Below, piece by piece: positions 31,177 to 38,442 of a stretch of 38,442 nt of DNA. The notes beneath the pieces are model-generated. The model made no database searches. It was not told the DNA's origin and saw only the letters and a list, made by a program, of their open reading frames with translations. This stretch comes from Anaerolineales bacterium (lineage in GTDB: Bacteria; Chloroflexota; Anaerolineae; Anaerolineales; Villigracilaceae). The stretch spans positions 1 through 38,442 of the forward strand of contig JABFSL010000005.1 in the NCBI GenBank assembly GCA_013140605.1, in the 5' to 3' direction. The stretch's first letter is position 1; the number at the start of each line of letters is the position of its first letter. A program made the position numbers and the translations under genes.

Positions 31177-31857
31177 ATGGAGCAAACAACATCACTCGTT
31201 CAGATCAAAGGCATCCGCGATGGACTTCTTGCGTCTTTTTCGGATGCGCCCTGGGAAGACCAATGTGGTGCCTTGATCACGCAAATTGATGAACGCCCCG
31301 CTTTTTTTCAAGGCGCGCGTTTGGCCATGGATGTTGGTTTGCAAGTGTTGAAAGTGAACGATCTTGTTGATTTGCGTGACCGCCTCTCAGAGCGTAATGT
31401 TGTTTTATGGGCTGTCGTTAGCGAATCTCCAACCACTGAGAAAACATCACAATTGCTGGGGCTGGCGACTCGTATATCCAAGCCGAGGCCGGAAGAACGA
31501 AAACAGTTTGCAGATGTAATTAGTGACGACACGGCTTTATTCATCACCAAGACCCTTCGTTCTGGAACACGTGTTGAGTACCCCGGGCATATTGTAATAT
31601 TTGGAGATGTCAACCCTGGTGCCGAGGTTGTTGCTGAAGGAAATGTGATCGTTTGGGGACGTGTGCGCGGCATGATCCATGCCGGGGCGAAAGGGAATCG
31701 CTCCTCGTTTATTTGTGCTCTTGATCTCTCTGCCAACCAACTCCGCATTGCGGATGAAGTCTCTGCCATGCTCAAACCACAAAAAGATCCGAAGCCCGAA
31801 ATAGCCAGCATTAATAGCGAAGGAAGATTGCAAGCCGAGCTCTGGCATACAGGCTAA
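31177..31857 (+). CDS. minC: Septum-site-determining protein MinC
   Basis: 226 aa. MinC inhibits FtsZ polymerisation at the poles, with MinD. The N-terminal domain (~1-105) resembles MinC_N (VQIKGIRDGLLASFSDAPWEDQ). The C-terminal domain (~115-226) is the beta-helix dimer region with TLRSGTRVEYPGHIVIFGDVNPGAEVVAEGNVIVWGRVRGMIHAGAKG, the most diagnostic stretch. The start codon is close to its own -10 box. minD follows after 19 bases. Confidence 0.93.
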   Translation: MEQTTSLVQIKGIRDGLLASFSDAPWEDQCGALITQIDERPAFFQGARLAMDVGLQVLKVNDLVDLRDRLSERNVVLWAVVSESPTTEKTSQLLGLATRISKPRPEERKQFADVISDDTALFITKTLRSGTRVEYPGHIVIFGDVNPGAEVVAEGNVIVWGRVRGMIHAGAKGNRSSFICALDLSANQLRIADEVSAMLKPQKDPKPEIASINSEGRLQAELWHTG

Positions 31858-31876
31858 CCCAATTTTAGGAATGAAT

Positions 31877-32674
31877 ATGACCGCTCAAGTGATCACAGTT
31901 ACTTCTGGAAAAGGCGGCGTGGGAAAAACCACAGCCGTAGCCAACCTCGCCACTGCGCTTGCCGCAGACGGTAAGCGGGTCGTGTGTATTGATGGCGATA
32001 TTGGCCTGCGCAATCTCGATGTGATCATGGGGTTGGAGAATCGCATCGTTTACGATATCGTTGACGTGATCGAGGGCAGGTGTAAACTAAAGCAGGCGAT
32101 GATCCGAGATAAGCATTACCCGTCCATGTATTTGATTCCCGCCGCGCAGACCCGAGACAAGAATGCTGTTTCGCCGTCTGACATGGTGCGCATCTGTAAC
32201 GACCTTCGGCCTGATACTGATTTCATCATCATTGATTCCCCTGCGGGTATTGAGCGCGGTTTCCGAAACTCCATCGCGGCCGCTGATCGCGTTTTGGTGG
32301 TGACCAACCCCGAGGTCAGCGCGGTGCGCGATGCTGATCGCGTAGTCGGAATTTTGGAAGCAGAAGAAAAAGGGAGCCCGGCGCTGATCATTAATCGGTT
32401 AAATCCAGTTCTGGTAAAGAACAACGACATGCTCTCTGCCGAAGATGTGTTGGATTTGCTCGGCATTCAGTTGATCGGTATTGTGCCTGAAGATGAGTCT
32501 GTTATTATTGGCTCAAATCGCGGCGCGCCTGTGGTTACCGATACCAAGAGCCGCGCGGGGCAGGCTTTTCGAAATATCGCCAAACGTCTGCAGGGACACG
32601 ATGTGCCCTTCATGGAACTTGAACAACAAAATGCCTTGTGGTCTGCATTTCAACGGCTGACGGGGAGGAAGTAA
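31877..32674 (+). CDS. minD: Septum-site-determining ATPase MinD
   Basis: An ATG at 31871 lies directly behind TTAGGA, so the ATG at 31877, 6 bases further, is the better start (265 aa). Deviant Walker A GKGGVGKTTAVANL at about residue 10, then GDIGLRNLDVIMG (Switch I), DFIIIDSPAGIERGF and TNPEVSAVRDADRV. The C-terminal RRL/helix (AFRNIAKRLQGHDVPFMELEQQN) includes the amphipathic membrane helix at the very end (LWSAFQRLTGRK). MinD binds the membrane with ATP, recruits MinC and is released by MinE. Confidence 0.97.
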   Translation: MTAQVITVTSGKGGVGKTTAVANLATALAADGKRVVCIDGDIGLRNLDVIMGLENRIVYDIVDVIEGRCKLKQAMIRDKHYPSMYLIPAAQTRDKNAVSPSDMVRICNDLRPDTDFIIIDSPAGIERGFRNSIAAADRVLVVTNPEVSAVRDADRVVGILEAEEKGSPALIINRLNPVLVKNNDMLSAEDVLDLLGIQLIGIVPEDESVIIGSNRGAPVVTDTKSRAGQAFRNIAKRLQGHDVPFMELEQQNALWSAFQRLTGRK

Positions 32675-32928
32675 TGTTTAATTTCTTCAAGCGAAAGCAA
32701 AGTGCCACAAGCGCAAAAGAACGATTGCAGCTTGTATTGGTTCATGACCGCACAGATTTAACCCCCGCTCAATTGGAAGCATTGAAGGATGATCTGCTAA
32801 AAGCCATCTCGAAGTATATTGATATTGACCCTGATGCGGTGCAGCTTGCGCTGGAACGTGATGGCCGCTCCCAGCGATTGGTTGCGGATATTCCCTTGCG
32901 AGGCGTTTCTCGTCACCGCGCAGGTTGA
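32674..32928 (+). CDS. minE: Cell division topological specificity factor MinE
   Basis: 84 aa. The ATG at 32674 overlaps the minD stop (TAATG) and has GGGGAGGAA just upstream. MinE begins MFNFFKRKQSATSAKERLQLVLVHDR, a membrane-targeting helix followed by the MinD-contact region. The rest fits the dimer domain (LKDDLLKAISKYIDIDPDAVQLALER). Because MinE is present, the Min system here should be of the oscillating type (as in E. coli), not the DivIVA type. Confidence 0.93.
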   Translation: MFNFFKRKQSATSAKERLQLVLVHDRTDLTPAQLEALKDDLLKAISKYIDIDPDAVQLALERDGRSQRLVADIPLRGVSRHRAG

Positions 32929-32945
32929 TCTTATTTCATTCGGAG

Positions 32946-32995
32946 ACACGGATCAGCCTTCAGCATAATGTCGGTTGCATCCGTGTTTTTATTTT
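32946..32995 (+). terminator. Terminator-like hairpin between minE and rodA
   Basis: ACACGGAT (32946-32953) pairs with ATCCGTGT (32979-32986), with a few more pairs inside, followed by TTTTATTTT that runs straight into the rodA ATG at 32996. Termination here would end the min transcript. Confidence 0.6.
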
Positions 32996-34123
32996 ATGAC
33001 TCGTGGACTTTCCTGGCGTAACTTCGATTTTATTTTATTAGGCGCGATTGTGCTGGCCTCGTCTTTTGGCACAGCCATGATCCGCTCTGCTGTTGCGGGA
33101 AATGAAGTTTTACAGCCGTTGATTACCCGTCAGGTTTATTTTGCCTTGCTGGGTGTTGTGCTTATCTTTTTGGTTGGCTCAGTGGATTATCGTTACTGGC
33201 TGGCCTTGTATCGCCCGATCTATTTGGGAATCATGATCTTCCTGGTGACGTTGACCGGCTTTGGCCAATCTGCTTTTGGTGCGCAGCGCTGGTTTCAAGT
33301 GGGCGTATTATTTCTACAACCCACTGAATTTGCCAAGATCGTTGCGATCATTATTCTGGCGCGTTATTTTGAAGTTGTCCAATACCAGCCGCGTGATCTA
33401 AAGTGGGTGTTTGGAGCCGTTCTCTGGGCTTCGGGAATTATTTTGATGATTCTTCTTCAACCCAATTTGAGTAATGTGCTGCTGCTTTCCGTTATCCTTG
33501 CGGTGATGTTGTGGGTCAATGGTATTCAAGTTAAGCATGTGTTCTCTGCCGTTGTGATCGGCGCTATTGCTCTGGCAAGTTTGGTGGCGCTCTCGGTGCT
33601 TGGTGTAAGAGTCCCGTTTTTGCAGGCGTATCAGCAGGAGCGCATTGTGAATTTTGTTGTGCCAGACCCAAATGACACCTACGGCAATCGCTATAATGTA
33701 AGACAGGCGTTGATTGCTGTTGGTGCGGGCGGCGTTTTTGGGGAGGGATATGGACACGGCACACAGACCCAGTTGCGCTTTCTAAAAGTCCGCCATACCG
33801 ATTTTATCTTTGCGGCCAGCTCAGAAGAATTCGGTATGATCGGGGGGGCGCTGATCATTGTTACACTTGGTATTATCGTCTGGCGTTGTATTCGCGCGGC
33901 GCAAAAAGCGCGTGATGTGGCAGGCTCCATGATCGCCATGGGGGTTGCGACCCTTATCTTTTTCCAGGCCGCTGTCAACATTGGGATGAACTTGAATGTG
34001 CTGCCTGTTTCAGGTCTCCCTCTTCCATTCATTAGTTATGGCGGCAGTGGACTCACTGCGCTGATGCTGGGAATTGGACTCGTTGAAAGCGTTGTAATGC
34101 GCCACACACAAATGGAATTTTAA
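32996..34123 (+). CDS. rodA: Lipid II polymerase RodA (SEDS family)
   Basis: The frame opens at a TTG (32975); the ATG at 32996 starts MTRGLSWRNFDFILLGAIVL (375 aa). Ten hydrophobic segments, GAQRWFQVGVLFLQPTEFAKIVAIIILARYF (SEDS signature), HTDFIFAASSEEFGMIGG and a C-terminal PLPFISYGGSGLTALMLGIGLV. SEDS enzymes polymerise glycan strands from lipid II with PBP2. No ribosome site is visible because the T tract of a terminator-like hairpin lies just upstream. RodA rather than FtsW is inferred from the context. Confidence 0.9.
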   Translation: MTRGLSWRNFDFILLGAIVLASSFGTAMIRSAVAGNEVLQPLITRQVYFALLGVVLIFLVGSVDYRYWLALYRPIYLGIMIFLVTLTGFGQSAFGAQRWFQVGVLFLQPTEFAKIVAIIILARYFEVVQYQPRDLKWVFGAVLWASGIILMILLQPNLSNVLLLSVILAVMLWVNGIQVKHVFSAVVIGAIALASLVALSVLGVRVPFLQAYQQERIVNFVVPDPNDTYGNRYNVRQALIAVGAGGVFGEGYGHGTQTQLRFLKVRHTDFIFAASSEEFGMIGGALIIVTLGIIVWRCIRAAQKARDVAGSMIAMGVATLIFFQAAVNIGMNLNVLPVSGLPLPFISYGGSGLTALMLGIGLVESVVMRHTQMEF

Positions 34124-34131
34124 AAATCACA

Positions 34132-34278
34132 TCGTCCTGCGAGGTCTGGTGGTTGAGTAGCCGCGCTCTTGTTCTTTGCGGTGTACACTTGCACCAGTAC
34201 GCAAGTGCGGGTGTCGAAACCCAGCCCTAAGCAATCTCGCAAACGCTTGTGCCGCACGCCAGTTCTGGTGTGACGGCA
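34132..34278. repeat. Leader of gltX made of palindromic repeat pieces
   Basis: The 175-base gap from rodA to gltX holds several hairpins: CACTTGC (34186-34192) pairs with GCAAGTG (34201-34207), and TGCCG...CCAG at 34250-34262 pairs imperfectly with CTGGTGTGACGGCA at 34265-34278. The first lines (GTCCTGCGAGG at 34136-34146, AAGCAATCTCGC at 34229-34240) resemble the repeat ending the window (38351-38442). A GGTTGAGTAG (34151-34160) and GTGTCGAAACC (34211-34221) resemble another REP type. No ORF, tRNA or T-box is evident. Confidence 0.5.
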
Positions 34279-34298
34279 GAAATTAAGGAGTATTTTTC

Positions 34299-35780
34299 TT
34301 GACCACCAAACCCGTTCGTACTCGTTTTGCGCCTTCTCCCACCGGGCGTATGCACATCGGCAATGCTCGTTCAGCGCTCTATCCCTTCCTGCTTGCGCGT
34401 CGTTTGGGAGGCACATTCATCCTTCGAATCGAAGACACCGACCAGAAACGGTACGAGCCTGGGGCAGAGCAGGAATTGATTGAGGGATTGCACTGGCTCG
34501 GCTTGCATTATGATGAGGGCCCCGATATTGGCGGGCCGCATAGGCCATATCGCCAGACCGAACGACGCTCCACCTATCACGAACATGCCTGGAAATTGGT
34601 GGAACTGGATAAGGCTTTTCCTTGTTTCTGCACTTCCGAACGGCTGGCAGAAGTGCGCCAGGAACAATTGAAGAATAAGCAGAATCCGCGTTATGACGGT
34701 TTGTGCCGCGTGCTTACTCCCGAGGAAGCGCGGCGACGCGTTGATGCGGGAGAAAAATACGTGATCCGATTCAAGATGCCAAAGGAAGGCTCGATCACAA
34801 CCACCGATCTTCTGCGTGGTTCCATTACAACGGAAAACTCCGCCCTCGACGATACCGTCCTCTTAAAGTCCGATGGCTTGCCCACATATCACCTCGCCGC
34901 AATGGTGGACGATCACGAGATGGAAATCACTCACGTTATTCGCGGCTCCGAGTGGCTTCCGTCCATGCCGCTGCACATCCACGTTATTCGCGCTTTTGGT
35001 TGGGACGAGCCCGTCTTCGCCCATCTTTCCGTATTCCTCAAACCCAGCGGCAAGGGCAAAATGAGCAAGCGAGACCGTGCCGACGCTATGAAAGACGGCC
35101 ATTCCATTTTTCTTGGGGATATGAAAGAGCTTGGGTACACTCCCGAAGGCGTGCTCAACTGGATCGCGTTGATGGGGTGGGGCGTCGCCGAAGATGATGT
35201 GATGACCCTCGACCAGATGATCGCGCGTTTTAGCATTGACCATTTAACTCCTTCACCAGCCGCGATTAATTTCCAGAAACTGGATCATTTCAACGCGACG
35301 CATATCCGCCTCTTTACAACCGAGGACTTGGCCGGGCGCATCAAGCCTTATTTTACCCGTGAGGGATTGAACGTTAATGATGAGGTTTTGCTAAAAATTG
35401 TCCCATTGCTGCGCGAGAGACTCGTTACATTGGATGATTGTCTTTCGTTTGGAAGTTTCTTCTTCAAGGAAGATGTGATGCCCGCTCCCGAAGATTTGAT
35501 CGCAAAAGGATTGGACGCGAAGCAGTCTGCGGAAATTGCTCAAAGGGCGTACGAGATTCTCGTGGCGCAACCAGATATCAGTCACGAAAGATGCGAGCCG
35601 CCGTTGCGGGCGTATATCGAAGAGTCAGGATTAAACGCAAATCAAGTTTTTGGAATTCTACGCGTAGCCACGACGGGGCAAAAAGTCAGCCCTCCGTTGT
35701 TCGAGTCAATGGAAATTATTGGCAGAGAAAAATGCCTTGAGCGCATTCAGAATGCGATTGAACTTTTGAAGAAAAATTAG
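34299..35780 (+). CDS. gltX: Glutamyl-tRNA synthetase
   Basis: 493 aa from a TTG at 34299, with AAGGAG at 34285-34290, 8 bases upstream. Class I synthetase that charges tRNA-Glu. HIGH-type motif HIGN at residues 19-22 (PSPTGRMHIGNARSA), KMSKR at 254-258, the glutamate-binding FAPSPTG, and the C-terminal anticodon-binding helical part (KLDHFNATHIR onward). Typical bacterial size. Whether it is discriminating or not (tRNA-Gln via GatCAB) cannot be seen here. A terminator follows. Confidence 0.97.
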   Translation: MTTKPVRTRFAPSPTGRMHIGNARSALYPFLLARRLGGTFILRIEDTDQKRYEPGAEQELIEGLHWLGLHYDEGPDIGGPHRPYRQTERRSTYHEHAWKLVELDKAFPCFCTSERLAEVRQEQLKNKQNPRYDGLCRVLTPEEARRRVDAGEKYVIRFKMPKEGSITTTDLLRGSITTENSALDDTVLLKSDGLPTYHLAAMVDDHEMEITHVIRGSEWLPSMPLHIHVIRAFGWDEPVFAHLSVFLKPSGKGKMSKRDRADAMKDGHSIFLGDMKELGYTPEGVLNWIALMGWGVAEDDVMTLDQMIARFSIDHLTPSPAAINFQKLDHFNATHIRLFTTEDLAGRIKPYFTREGLNVNDEVLLKIVPLLRERLVTLDDCLSFGSFFFKEDVMPAPEDLIAKGLDAKQSAEIAQRAYEILVAQPDISHERCEPPLRAYIEESGLNANQVFGILRVATTGQKVSPPLFESMEIIGREKCLERIQNAIELLKKN

Positions 35781-35787
35781 TAATACG

Positions 35788-35831
35788 AATCAAAATCGCC
35801 CACGCTAATATTAGCGTGGGCGATTTTGATT
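35788..35831. terminator. Bidirectional terminator after gltX
   Basis: A perfect 44-base palindrome (22-bp arms, centre AT). Outer ends are A-rich on the left and T-rich on the right, suiting both gltX (plus, ends 35780) and the gene ending at 35843 (minus). Confidence 0.85.
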
Positions 35832-35842
35832 TACTCAATGGG

Positions 35843-36118
35843 TTATGTGTTTCCCGTTGAAATCTTTTGCAGCGTTGAGTCGGCAGTATACCCGGCAATA
35901 AACGCTGATTGCCAGGTGGTCAGTGTGTCGCCCAAAAGAGCAACGATGATGAGTGAAACGATCAGCGAAAAAACAGCCGTGACCAGATATGGTTTTGCGT
36001 ATTCCCAAAATTTGGATGGCGGGTTTTTCATTGCGAGCGGCTTGGGAAGCATGGGGCGGATCAACGGCAGTACAACACTTACAACGACGCCAGCAACAAC
36101 GGAAAAGTAGATGATCAT
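35843..36118 (-). CDS. Small membrane protein of unknown function
   Basis: 91 aa with a GGAGG site 7 bases before the ATG at 36118. Two hydrophobic segments (IIYFSVVAGVVVSVVLPLI and YLVTAVFSLIVSLIIVALLG) separated by a short basic, Pro-rich loop, then a polar tail (AGYTADSTLQKIS). I recognise no family. It lies downstream of the cyclase-like gene (36205-36822), 86 bases away, and both are minus; a shared function is possible. Confidence 0.6.
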   Translation of the reverse strand: MIIYFSVVAGVVVSVVLPLIRPMLPKPLAMKNPPSKFWEYAKPYLVTAVFSLIVSLIIVALLGDTLTTWQSAFIAGYTADSTLQKISTGNT

Positions 36119-36204
36119 GAGGTTACCTCCTGTAGAGTTGAATGGGATTTGTAATAGTAGAAAACCCTATTGACGTAAATGGATACGGCTGGCGGGATTT
36201 ACTG

Positions 36205-36822
36205 TTATGCGCGATATGCAATTGCGTAAGCGGGAATCGTAAGCCCGGAGACAGATATATTGACCTCACGGAGTTTGAAATCCAGTTCTGATGTGACTGT
36301 TTTGATTGCATCCTGCGTAACGAGTATTTCTCCTGCCGCGGCGACATCTTCTCCCAATTTACAGGCTCTGTTGACTGCATCGCCAAAACAATCTTCGTTT
36401 CCAACGATCAGGATCTTGCCATAATCAATTCCGCAGGAGATATGAACATCGAAATCGTCAGATGTGAGCAGGTTGGAAGCGTCAAATGCTAGCTGCAGGG
36501 CAATGGCGGCGTGGACTGCTGAAAGTGTATCGGGGAAAACTGCGAAACAATTATCCGCTTCAAATTTGAGCAGGCTGCCACCATAAGTTTTGATGATCGG
36601 CTCGGATGTCAATTGCATTCGGCGCACCATCGAAAGATAATGGATGATTCCGTATTTGCGTGTCAGCAGCGAGAACCCGGACATATCCAAAACAAAGACA
36701 ACTCTTTCTGTGCCATAATTTTTCCAGAGTTGTTCCTCTATCTTTTGTCGGCCAGAATTTGTAGTCTCCTGGGAAAATCGAAGAATCAGATCTTGAAATT
36801 GTTTGGATTGTATTTTGTCCAT
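36205..36822 (-). CDS. Class III adenylate/guanylate cyclase-like protein, possibly degenerate
   Basis: The frame extends upstream, but the ATG at 36822 has AAAGGA about 9 bases before it (205 aa). A single cyclase homology domain (about residues 40-175): metal Asp46 in VFVLDMSGFS, Lys86 and Asp90 in LLKFEADNCFAVF, and Asn151 in FGDAVNRACKLGED. The transition-state Arg normally four residues after Asn is Lys155, so activity is uncertain. Class III cyclases make cAMP or cGMP from ATP or GTP as homodimers; no membrane or sensor domain is present. A cNMP-binding kinase lies at the other end of the window, but that pairing is only speculation. Confidence 0.75.
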   Translation of the reverse strand: MDKIQSKQFQDLILRFSQETTNSGRQKIEEQLWKNYGTERVVFVLDMSGFSLLTRKYGIIHYLSMVRRMQLTSEPIIKTYGGSLLKFEADNCFAVFPDTLSAVHAAIALQLAFDASNLLTSDDFDVHISCGIDYGKILIVGNEDCFGDAVNRACKLGEDVAAAGEILVTQDAIKTVTSELDFKLREVNISVSGLTIPAYAIAYRA

Positions 36823-36878
36823 GGATTTATTTCCTTTAGTTTGAGCATAACCGAAAACAGTATTGTTACGCAATAGGA

Positions 36879-36911
36879 AACATGGTCTGAGATATTATCT
36901 CAGACCATGTT
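36879..36911 (-). terminator. Hairpin after rtcB, probable terminator
   Basis: A perfect 14-bp stem (36879-36892 and 36898-36911, TATTA loop), 2 bases after the stop of the gene ending at 36913. The T tract after it on the minus strand is short (TTTCC), so strength is uncertain. Confidence 0.6.
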
Positions 36912-36912
36912 A

Positions 36913-38334
36913 TTAGTTATCGCCCGGCTCATCCGCCATTCTGACGATGCGCGGCGTAAATTTGCCAAGTACTTCCACAAGTTCCGTTTGAGCATTTATT
37001 ACGCTTTCAATCGGCTTGTAGGCCTGCGGTGATTCATCCATGCCGCCGCCGAGCAGGGTGACATCATTCTTCTTGAGATACTCATCCCGCGCGGACTTGC
37101 TGATCGAGTTCAATGCGTTTCTCCGACTCATCAACCTGCCTGCTCCATGCGAAGCAGACTCGAGCGATGACGCAATGCCCTTGCCACGCACGAGATAACC
37201 CGCATCTCCCATCGACCCGGGGATAATTCCCAGCGTGCCGATGCCAGCAGGCGTTGCGCCCTTGCGGTGCACGATGACGGTTCTGCCATCAGACAATTTT
37301 TCCTTCCATGCAAAGTTATGGTGATTCTCAACCACGCCAACTTCCTTAAGACCGACTGCGGCGGCAACCCGTTGGTGAATGATGTAGTGATTGGCCGAAG
37401 CGAACCTGCCCGCGAGTTCCATCGAAAGCCAGTATTCCTGACCTTCTTCTGAATCCAAAGACAGCCATGCCAAAAATTTTACACTCGCGTCAAGATCGGG
37501 ATGCTTTTCCCTTGCAATCTTGCTGTAGCGATCTGCGATCTTTGCGCCTACTCCGCGCGAGCCGCTGTGTGAAAGAAGTGCAAGATAAATTCCTGGCTTC
37601 AATCCAAACATGGGTTCGGTCAAATGGAACGAGCCCCACTCGACAAAGTGATTTCCAGTTCCGCTTGTGCCAAGTTGATTCATGGCGGTGTCCTTCAACA
37701 TCTTAAGTTGAGGAGTTGCATACCATGAATCATCATCCAGGACAGCGTGCTGCGCCTTCTTGCTGCCGGTCCATTTTGCGCCCATGCCGAAGGCGGTTTC
37801 ATTCCAGAGCGCATCTTCGAAAATGCCCGGCTTTTGCCCAAGCAAAATCGGCGAGACCTCATACAGCGAGAGTCTCATACGGCAGGCAATGTCCACGCCA
37901 ACGGCGTAGGGGATGACCGCGTTGTCGGTTGCGAGCACGCCACCAATGGGGAGTCCATAACCGACGTGGGCGTCGGGCATCAACGCGCCCGCCACGCTCA
38001 CAGGCAGGCGCATGGCGCTATCCATTTGGGCAACAGCGCCATCGTCAATTTGATCCCGCCCCCAAATTGGATAGGAGATTGGGCTTTCAAGCAATGTGTC
38101 TACTGAAGGCTCATCCTTTTGCGTGAGCCGAATACACTCGCGGGCGAGGTCTGCCATGAGTGGATCGGCGAGAAAGGGACCTGGATCCTGCCGAACTGCA
38201 TCCATCTGACTGAGGATCGCGTCGCGTTCCACGCCTTGAGCTGATAACTGCGCCGAGATACTTTTTGCAATCCCGATAATTTTTCCATCGGGCCAGTTGT
38301 TTAACTTTAAAATCTTGCCGGTAATGATGTCCAT
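36913..38334 (-). CDS. rtcB: RtcB-family RNA ligase
   Basis: The frame extends further, but the ATG at 38334 has an AAGG-type site before it (473 aa). RtcB joins RNA 2',3'-cyclic phosphate or 3'-phosphate ends to 5'-OH, with Mn and GTP. Metal and catalytic residues: GVDIACRM (Asp148, Cys151), GTSGTGNHF (His229), LLSHSGSRG (His256), ENHHNF (His338/339) and SHGAGR (guanylylated His396). It has a ~115-residue N-terminal extension compared with classical RtcB and MPDAHVGYGLPIGGVLATDNAV in place of the usual DVHLG. There is no archease, RtcA or RtcR nearby. Role: tRNA or stress RNA repair. Confidence 0.9.
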   Translation of the reverse strand: MDIITGKILKLNNWPDGKIIGIAKSISAQLSAQGVERDAILSQMDAVRQDPGPFLADPLMADLARECIRLTQKDEPSVDTLLESPISYPIWGRDQIDDGAVAQMDSAMRLPVSVAGALMPDAHVGYGLPIGGVLATDNAVIPYAVGVDIACRMRLSLYEVSPILLGQKPGIFEDALWNETAFGMGAKWTGSKKAQHAVLDDDSWYATPQLKMLKDTAMNQLGTSGTGNHFVEWGSFHLTEPMFGLKPGIYLALLSHSGSRGVGAKIADRYSKIAREKHPDLDASVKFLAWLSLDSEEGQEYWLSMELAGRFASANHYIIHQRVAAAVGLKEVGVVENHHNFAWKEKLSDGRTVIVHRKGATPAGIGTLGIIPGSMGDAGYLVRGKGIASSLESASHGAGRLMSRRNALNSISKSARDEYLKKNDVTLLGGGMDESPQAYKPIESVINAQTELVEVLGKFTPRIVRMADEPGDN

Positions 38335-38350
38335 TGTTACCTTCTTATGT

Positions 38351-38442
38351 CGTTGCGAGGAGCGCTCTTGCCCTTCGCGACGAAGCAACCCCCAACTCGT
38401 TAAGGAGATTGCTTCGGGCGGGAAAGCACCGCCCTCGCAACG
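38351..38442. repeat. REP-like palindromic element ending exactly at the window edge
   Basis: Terminal arms CGTTGCGAGG (38351-38360) and CCTCGCAACG (38433-38442) are perfect complements; inside, GAAGCAA (38382-38388) pairs with TTGCTTC (38409-38415). It lies 16 bases upstream of the rtcB start. From memory, this 'CGTTGCGAGG ... GAAGCAATCTCC' type is a dispersed repeat of many Chloroflexota; I could not count copies here. Confidence 0.75.

Noticed and set aside
34176-34225. tRNA-like T-arm (GGTGTCGAAACCC) ahead of gltX
   Set aside because: No acceptor stem or anticodon arm can be drawn around it; the sequence better fits a REP-type repeat.
34124-34298. T-box riboswitch upstream of the glutamyl-tRNA synthetase
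   Set aside because: The conserved GGGTGGNACCGCG box and the specifier loop are not present.

Overview
The window reads as a chromosomal segment of a Chloroflexota bacterium, most likely class Anaerolineae. This is inferred from the style of the protein families, the mre-PBP2-min-rodA cluster, frequent TTG/GTG starts, strong extended -10 boxes and many short palindromic repeats. There is no rRNA or other decisive marker, so the taxonomy is moderate confidence. I see no tRNA, rRNA, CRISPR array, transposase or phage gene. Coding density is high and no gene-free stretch exceeds 300 bases (the longest, about 320 bases measured from the corrected start of the Crp/Fnr gene to the hybrid kinase, holds an inverted-repeat leader and a promoter and is annotated below).

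Layout. 1-736: 5' part of a cyclic-nucleotide-binding-domain histidine kinase (minus, runs off the window). 878-2697: two exported proteins, a PF04185-type phosphoesterase lipoprotein and a duplicated DUF5666-like protein with a Ser/Asn tail. 2755-14880 (minus): a long envelope and glycan region. One operon starts near 6760 (polysaccharide deacetylase, FemAB-like and GNAT acyltransferases, URO-D-like protein, RsmD). Upstream of it lie two GT-C type membrane proteins, a thioesterase, a small beta-rich protein, GtrA, a UDP-glucuronate decarboxylase-like SDR and two lipoproteins, one a DUF348-G5-propeller protein. 14927-16411 (plus): scpB and an RsuA/RluB-type pseudouridine synthase.

16475-22042 (minus): housekeeping and stress genes: CBS-ACT protein, M20 dipeptidase, VTT membrane protein, cyclophilin, uridine kinase, thioredoxin-DUF2892 fusion, stand-alone DUF2892 protein and a Crp/Fnr regulator. 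22361-25279 (plus): hybrid multi-PAS histidine kinase. 25366-26217 (minus): DegV fatty-acid-binding protein.

26364-34123 (plus): cell-shape and division cluster mreB-mreC-mreD-PBP2-minC-minD-minE-rodA, followed by gltX (34299-35780). 35843-38334 (minus): small membrane protein, class III cyclase-like protein and an RtcB-family RNA ligase, ending in a palindromic repeat whose last base is the last base of the window.

The most unusual signals are palindromic elements rather than a new gene system. One element sits in frame inside a glycosyltransferase gene, a related one separates mreB from mreC, a long REP-like palindrome ends the window, and a mosaic of similar pieces forms the gltX leader. 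I found no convincing new defence or mobile system.
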